Positions 16,272-20,304 of a DNA stretch of 20,304 bases are shown in pieces. How positions within the stretch are numbered: the first letter of the stretch is position 1; every line of letters begins with the position of its first letter. Under the pieces are notes generated by a model. The model saw only the letters and a list, made by a program, of their open reading frames with translations, was not told where the DNA came from and ran no database searches. Position numbers and translations under genes: made by a program. The stretch comes from Planctomycetota bacterium (GTDB lineage Bacteria; Planctomycetota; UBA1135; GCA-002686595), in the NCBI GenBank assembly GCA_004296785.1, contig SCVU01000040.1, positions 1-20,304 on the forward strand, written 5' to 3'.

Positions 16272-17957
16272 CTAGCCGCCCTCCCGTGCGGACGAGCCCT
16301 GCGCGGCCGAGCCCGAAGTCGGCGCGGGCGGCGCGGGCGCGAGCTCGGTGAGATCGAGCGCGAAGCTCTGGCCCGTCGGCGCGAGCATCGGCTTCAGCTT
16401 CGCCGCCGGCAGCGCCTTCTGCAGCCGCGCGACGAAGTCCTGGAACAGCACGTTCGCCGCGTCGGTCCCCTCGCGCGCCGCGCCTTCGGCGTGCACGACG
16501 GGACGCGGATCGCCCTTCGGCACGCCGAGCTGCGGATCGAAGCGCTCCGCGCTCGAGAGGCGCTGCAGCCAGAAGTCCGGCGGCATCTGCGAGCCCACCG
16601 CGTCGAGCACGCGCGCGAGCTGCGCGCCCGCGCCGGACAGCGTGCCGAGCTCCTCGGCGCTCGCCGCGAGCGCTTCGGACTCGGCGAGCAGCGCGCGCGT
16701 CTTCGCGTCGGCCGAGCGCGCGCTCTTGTGCTTCGCGTCGAGCGCCGCGACCTCGGTCCGCACGCGCTTCAGCTCGGCGTGCGTGCGCCACGCGTGCGCG
16801 CCCAGGCCGAGCGCGCACAGCGCGCCGGCCGCGATCAACCACGCGGTGCCCTCGCGGAACTCGCGCGCGCGCGCGACCGCCGCGGGCAGGATCTCGATCG
16901 CGTAGCAGTTCGGATCCGAGGCCGCGGTCGCGAGGCCGAGCGCGACGACGGACTCGAGCGCGTGCGCCTCGAGCGACGCGAGCTCCTCCGGCGACAGCGC
17001 GCTCGTGTCGACGACGCGGAACGGATCGAAGCGCTCGACCTTCACCGACAGCGCGCCGGTCAGGTACTTGTCGAGACCGGACAGGCGCGCGCCCGAGCCG
17101 CACAGCATCACGCGGTCGAGCTTGAGCGTGCCGATCTTGATCTGGCTCTTGCAGAACAGCACCGCCGACTGGAGCAGCGACGAGAGCTGGCCGGCCGCGC
17201 CGAGGCACGCGCGCGTCGCCTTCTCGCCGTCCGGGCTCCGCGGCCGCGCGCCCGGCTCGAAGTCGACGTCCTTCGCGAGCAGCGCGGCCGCGCGCGCCGC
17301 GTCGACGCCGAGGCGCTCCTGCACCGCGCGCTCGAACGACTTCGTTCCGCCGGCGAGGTTGCGCGCGAACAGCAGATCCGCGCCGCGCACGAGCACGACG
17401 TCGATCGACTCGTGCTCGACGTTGGCGAGCAGCACCGTGTCGTCCTGCACGACGCCGAAGCGCAGCCACGCGTTGTACAGCGCGATCGAGTTCGGCGTGA
17501 ACGCGTCGAGCTTGCCGCCCGCGTCCGAGAGACCGTCGAGGTGCTCGGCGAGCAGCGACTCGCGCGCCATCGCGAGCAGCACGACGTCCTCGGACTCGAG
17601 CTCCGGGAGCTCGGGCAGCACGTTGTAGTCGCTCGCGACCTCCGCGCCCGACTGCCCGCCGACTTCCTCGACCTCGAAGCGCATCAGCTTCGCGAGCTGC
17701 CAGTCGGGCACGCGCGGCACGCGCGTGTAGCGGACGTTGACGTCGCGGCCGGTGATGCCGACGCGCGCGGCGAGCGGCTTGAAGCCCTGCGGCGCGAGCT
17801 CATTGCGCAGCGCGGCCCACGCGGCAGGCCAGCCGCTCGCGCCCGGGTGCGCCGCGTACGCGTAGTCGCTGGCGACGAACGTGTTGCCCTTCCACTGACC
17901 GCGCAGCGCGCGCGACGAGTCGGTGCCGATGTCGATGCCGGTGCGGATGCGAGCCAT
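16272..17957 (-). CDS. PilM-PilN fusion / GspL-like platform protein
   Basis: A 561-residue protein. Residues 1-355 are an actin-like PilM/GspL cytoplasmic domain: GIDIGTDSSRALRG (7-20) for the first phosphate loop, RYTRVPRVPDWQLAKLMRFE (77-94) and VMLCGSGARLSGLDKYL (283-299) for the adenosine loop. The second phosphate loop, normally VD-x-G, reads ANVEH (178-182), so nucleotide binding is probably lost, as in GspL. A membrane helix (TAWLIAAGALCALGLGAHAW, about 370-389) is followed by a coiled coil (LKRVRTEVAALDAKHKSARS) and a PilN-like alpha/beta domain (PPDFWLQRLS, then FQDFVARLQKAL). The Ala/Pro-rich tail is about 25 residues. So it joins what are two genes in type IV pili, or equals GspL in type II secretion. 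The ATG at 17957 follows the upstream stop by 6 nt. Confidence 0.85.
   Translation of the reverse strand: MARIRTGIDIGTDSSRALRGQWKGNTFVASDYAYAAHPGASGWPAAWAALRNELAPQGFKPLAARVGITGRDVNVRYTRVPRVPDWQLAKLMRFEVEEVGGQSGAEVASDYNVLPELPELESEDVVLLAMARESLLAEHLDGLSDAGGKLDAFTPNSIALYNAWLRFGVVQDDTVLLANVEHESIDVVLVRGADLLFARNLAGGTKSFERAVQERLGVDAARAAALLAKDVDFEPGARPRSPDGEKATRACLGAAGQLSSLLQSAVLFCKSQIKIGTLKLDRVMLCGSGARLSGLDKYLTGALSVKVERFDPFRVVDTSALSPEELASLEAHALESVVALGLATAASDPNCYAIEILPAAVARAREFREGTAWLIAAGALCALGLGAHAWRTHAELKRVRTEVAALDAKHKSARSADAKTRALLAESEALAASAEELGTLSGAGAQLARVLDAVGSQMPPDFWLQRLSSAERFDPQLGVPKGDPRPVVHAEGAAREGTDAANVLFQDFVARLQKALPAAKLKPMLAPTGQSFALDLTELAPAPPAPTSGSAAQGSSAREGG
16280..16284 (-). promoter_or_regulatory. 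Shine-Dalgarno of the PilO-like gene
   Basis: GGAGG on the minus strand 10 nt before ATG 16269, within the last codons of the PilM-like gene. It supports the short 262-residue product over the longer open frame. Confidence 0.7.
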
Positions 17958-17963
17958 GGGCGT

Positions 17964-20255
17964 TCAGGAGCCTCCGCCGGAACCGGGATTCGCGCGCGGC
18001 GCGGCGTCGCCGCCGGCAGCGGGCGCACTGCGCGACGACGGCGCGGGCGAGGACGTCGCGCTCGAGAGGCGCGCGAGCTCGCCGTCGAGCAACGCCGCGA
18101 GCCGCGGCGACGCCGGCAGCGCCGCGCGGATCGCGCGCAGCCGCGCGAGATCGTCGCCGCGCGAACCGGTGCCCGCCGTCTCGGCCGCCTGCGCCGCGCG
18201 CTCGGCGACCTGCTGCGCGAGCAGTCCGAGTTCGCTGCCCGCGTACCGGTCGACGAGCTCGCGCGCCTTCTGCTCGCACTGGCGGTACAGGTCCGCGAGC
18301 GCGAAGAACTTCGCGCGCTCGAGCTCCGCTTCGATCGCGCGCACCTGTTCCTGCCCGGTCTGCGAGAGGCGCGCGCGCGCGGCCTCGGCTTCCTTGACCA
18401 GCGCTTCCTCGAACGGCCACTTCGAGAGCAGCTCGCCCCAGCCGCGCATGCAGTCGCCGAGGCGCCCGGACTTCTCGGCCTCGCGCGCGGCTTCCGCGGC
18501 GCGGTTGGCGAGCACGCGGTCGTCCTTGAACGAGAGCTGCAGCGAGATCTCGAGCGGCGCGGTGCACGACGCGGAGAAGCGGTAGCCGCCGTCGACCGGC
18601 GCGCCGGCGAGCGCGAGCGGCGTCGGCCACGACATCCGCACCATCTGGTAGCCGCTGCCGAGCAGCACGCTCGTCGTCGGCGTCGCCTCGAACTCGCGCT
18701 GGCGCGCGCGATAGCCGGCGGGCCCGATCGTCGCGAGGCCCTGCTTCGCGGTGTTCGGATTGACGAGCCACGCGAGCTCCTGCGCGCCGTCGAATGCGCC
18801 GAACGCGATCGCGAGACCGTCGGCGACGCGCGTCGCGGCGACCGCGGTGCGGCGCGGGTAGCCGTCCGGCGCGCTCGCGGTGTCGGACAGCGCGAGCCCG
18901 GCGGCGATCCACTGCTCGATGCGCATCAGCACGGCCGAGCTGTACGCGTCGCCGAGCCACCAGAGCTTGTAGTCGCCGCTCTCGGCGCTCGGCGGCACCT
19001 GCTGTTCGGACTGCACGAGCGACACGTCGTCGAACGAGGCGCGGCCGCCGCTCTCGGCGCCGCGCGCGGCGAGCAGGACTTCCGCGCGATCCCAGCCGGG
19101 CAGCACCGGCACGTTGAGCTCGACCTCCGTCCAGTCGTCGCCGATCACGAGCGGCGCGCTCCAGCCGTGCAGCGTCGGGTGCGCATCGTCCGCGCCGAGC
19201 AGCGCGATCCCGACGCGCGCTTCGACGCCGCCGCTGCGGCGCACGGCGGCGCGCAGCGCGACGCCGCGGCGCGCGGCGACGCGCACGGGTTCCGAGCGCG
19301 ACAGCGCCCACTCGCTCGCGCCGAGGCTCGCGGAAAGCGCGGAGCGACCGCTCTTCGCGGCGCTGAGCTCGGGGAACAGCGTCTGCGTCGCGGTCTCGGC
19401 GGCCGTCCAACCCTGCGCGGCCGCGTCGCCCTCGAACGAGAACGAACCCGCGAGCAGATTGCCCGCCGGCGCGACGGGCGCGCGCTCCGCGACCTGTTGC
19501 GAGCCGCCGCGGAAGTAGCGGAACCAGACGACGCCCGCGACCGAGCCGAACACCGCGACGCCGACGAAGGCGAACAGCGCGAGCGGGCGCTTCTCGCGCT
19601 GCGCGCGCGAGAGCAGTTCGTCGCCGACCTCGACGAAGCTCTCGCCGGCCTGGCTCGCGTCGGCGCGCGGCGCGGGCTCGTAGGCCTGGCGCGCGGCGGG
19701 GCGCAGCTCGGGGCCGTCGCCGACCGGTTCGAACGTCGTGCGCGCGAGCGTCGCGGGCGACGGCGTGCGGGCCGGCGCGGCGGGCTTCGGCGCCGCCGAA
19801 CTCGCAGACGCGCTCGCGGGCGAACTCGCGGCCGAACTCGCCGCGGAACTCGCGGCCGGCCGCGCGACCGGCGGCTCGGGCTCCTCGAGCGTGATCTCGT
19901 CGTCGCCCGGGCCGACGACGTGCACCGACGGCCCGGCGAGCGGCGGCGGCGGCGCGACCTTCGCGTCGAAGAACGTCGCCTGCACGCTGCCGAAGCGCAC
20001 CTTGTCGCCGGCGTGCAGCGTGTGCTCGAGCACGCGCGCGGCGCCGACGTACGTGCCGTTGGTGCTGCCGAGGTCGCGCACGACGACGCCGTCCGCTCCG
20101 ACGCGCAACTCAGCGTGCTTGCCCGAGACCGAGGCGTCGGCGAGCACGAGCTTGTTCTCGGGCCGCCGGCCGATGGTGATCCCCTCGAGCGGGATCGCCA
20201 CGGTGCGCCCGGAGTCCGGCCCGGACTCCACACGCAGCGAAAAGCGGTCATCCAT
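17964..20255 (-). CDS. FHA-domain membrane protein with jelly-roll-like and coiled-coil extracytoplasmic part
   Basis: A 763-residue protein, first gene of the operon. Residues 1-98 are an FHA domain with the phosphothreonine-binding marks: TIGRRPENKLVLAD (Gly29, Arg30), SGKH (Ser44, His47) and GSTNGTYVG (Asn66). A Ser/Ala/Pro linker (about 125-175) and an acidic segment lead to a membrane helix (LALFAFVGVAVFGSVAGVVW, about 225-245). Beyond it, LLAGSFSFEGDAAAQGW and WTEVELNVPVLPGW, then ASFDDVSLV, look like a CBM4_9-type jelly roll (about 265-420). Later come a strand-rich region and a coiled-coil segment near 600-700, then a Ser/Ala/Gly tail. The FHA side is cytoplasmic, so it could report Thr phosphorylation to the secretion platform; the outer side could bind glycans. 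No partner kinase is in the window. ATG at 20255 is the first in frame; no clear Shine-Dalgarno in the 49 nt before it. Confidence 0.85.
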   Translation of the reverse strand: MDDRFSLRVESGPDSGRTVAIPLEGITIGRRPENKLVLADASVSGKHAELRVGADGVVVRDLGSTNGTYVGAARVLEHTLHAGDKVRFGSVQATFFDAKVAPPPPLAGPSVHVVGPGDDEITLEEPEPPVARPAASSAASSAASSPASASASSAAPKPAAPARTPSPATLARTTFEPVGDGPELRPAARQAYEPAPRADASQAGESFVEVGDELLSRAQREKRPLALFAFVGVAVFGSVAGVVWFRYFRGGSQQVAERAPVAPAGNLLAGSFSFEGDAAAQGWTAAETATQTLFPELSAAKSGRSALSASLGASEWALSRSEPVRVAARRGVALRAAVRRSGGVEARVGIALLGADDAHPTLHGWSAPLVIGDDWTEVELNVPVLPGWDRAEVLLAARGAESGGRASFDDVSLVQSEQQVPPSAESGDYKLWWLGDAYSSAVLMRIEQWIAAGLALSDTASAPDGYPRRTAVAATRVADGLAIAFGAFDGAQELAWLVNPNTAKQGLATIGPAGYRARQREFEATPTTSVLLGSGYQMVRMSWPTPLALAGAPVDGGYRFSASCTAPLEISLQLSFKDDRVLANRAAEAAREAEKSGRLGDCMRGWGELLSKWPFEEALVKEAEAARARLSQTGQEQVRAIEAELERAKFFALADLYRQCEQKARELVDRYAGSELGLLAQQVAERAAQAAETAGTGSRGDDLARLRAIRAALPASPRLAALLDGELARLSSATSSPAPSSRSAPAAGGDAAPRANPGSGGGS
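17971..17975 (-). promoter_or_regulatory. Possible Shine-Dalgarno of the PilM-like gene
   Basis: GGAGG on the minus strand 13 nt before ATG 17957. The spacing is long and the bases also code the Gly-rich C-terminus of the FHA protein, so it is only a candidate. Confidence 0.35.
19798..19857 (-). repeat. Five 12-bp tandem units coding the Ser/Ala linker
   Basis: Read on the plus strand, 12-bp units beginning at 19798, 19810, 19822, 19834 and 19846 share the pattern GAACTCGCGGCC with few differences; the third and fifth are identical and the second is the most diverged. They encode Ser/Ala four-residue steps between the FHA domain and the membrane helix, and probably arose by slippage. Confidence 0.7.
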
Positions 20256-20304
20256 GCAGGGGGAAGTCGGCGGCTCGAGGACCTGTCGAACGGGCGGGGG
20301 GGCC
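20256..20304. other. Leader of the operon, cut by the window end
   Basis: These 49 bases lie upstream of the FHA gene. They contain C/G runs (a GGGGGG-type run near 20294-20302) and no recognisable -10/-35 or Shine-Dalgarno for the minus-strand ATG. Any promoter for the operon would be here or further right. Confidence 0.4.

Noticed and set aside
12946..16275. Plus-strand open frame of 1,109 codons
   Set aside because: Opposite the TPR and PilO-like genes; Arg-rich shadow of GC-rich coding sequence.

Overview
The window is very GC-rich (about 70% by eye) and almost fully coding. Twelve of the thirteen genes lie on the minus strand and are read from the right end to the left. The pieces are pseudopilins carrying LamG-type lectin folds, an FHA membrane protein, a large TPR protein and an oversized GspK. 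Together they suggest a high-GC member of the Planctomycetota. This is an inference from style and content; a myxobacterium-like deltaproteobacterium is the main alternative.

Layout, in order of transcription on the minus strand: an FHA / transmembrane / jelly-roll-like protein (20255-17964); a PilM-PilN or GspL-like protein (17957-16272); a PilO/GspM-like protein (16269-15481); a 938-residue TPR protein with a LamG/DUF1080-like C-terminus (15468-12652); pseudopilins GspG (12652-12026), GspH with an inserted LamG-like domain (12003-10978), a 1,759-residue GspK (10981-5702), GspJ (5705-4626) and GspI (4629-4144); an exported protein with a DnaJ-like four-cysteine C-terminus (4137-2539); a SurA/PpiC-like probable lipoprotein (2534-1545); and ScpB (1490-765). 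At the left edge a plus-strand gene (1-753, truncated by the window) resembles IS1-type DDE transposases and converges on scpB.

The first eleven minus-strand genes are separated by at most 22 nt, and several overlap by 1 or 4 nt (TGATG, ATGA, GTGA). This points to one operon of about 18.7 kb. It builds the inner-membrane platform (L/M-like proteins) and the whole pseudopilus (G, H, I, J, K) of a type II secretion or type IV pilus-like machine. No ATPase (GspE), polytopic GspF, secretin (GspD) or prepilin peptidase is encoded here, so they must lie elsewhere if the machine is complete.

The most unusual point is that the pseudopilus tip subunits and two accessory proteins have been enlarged with beta-sandwich, lectin-like domains. 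A small beta motif (GEE-h-I ... RG-x-x-GT ... H-x-x-G) also recurs about five times in GspK and once in GspJ. The system looks like a pseudopilus with an elaborate, possibly carbohydrate-binding tip. Function is inferred from domain look only; no search was run.
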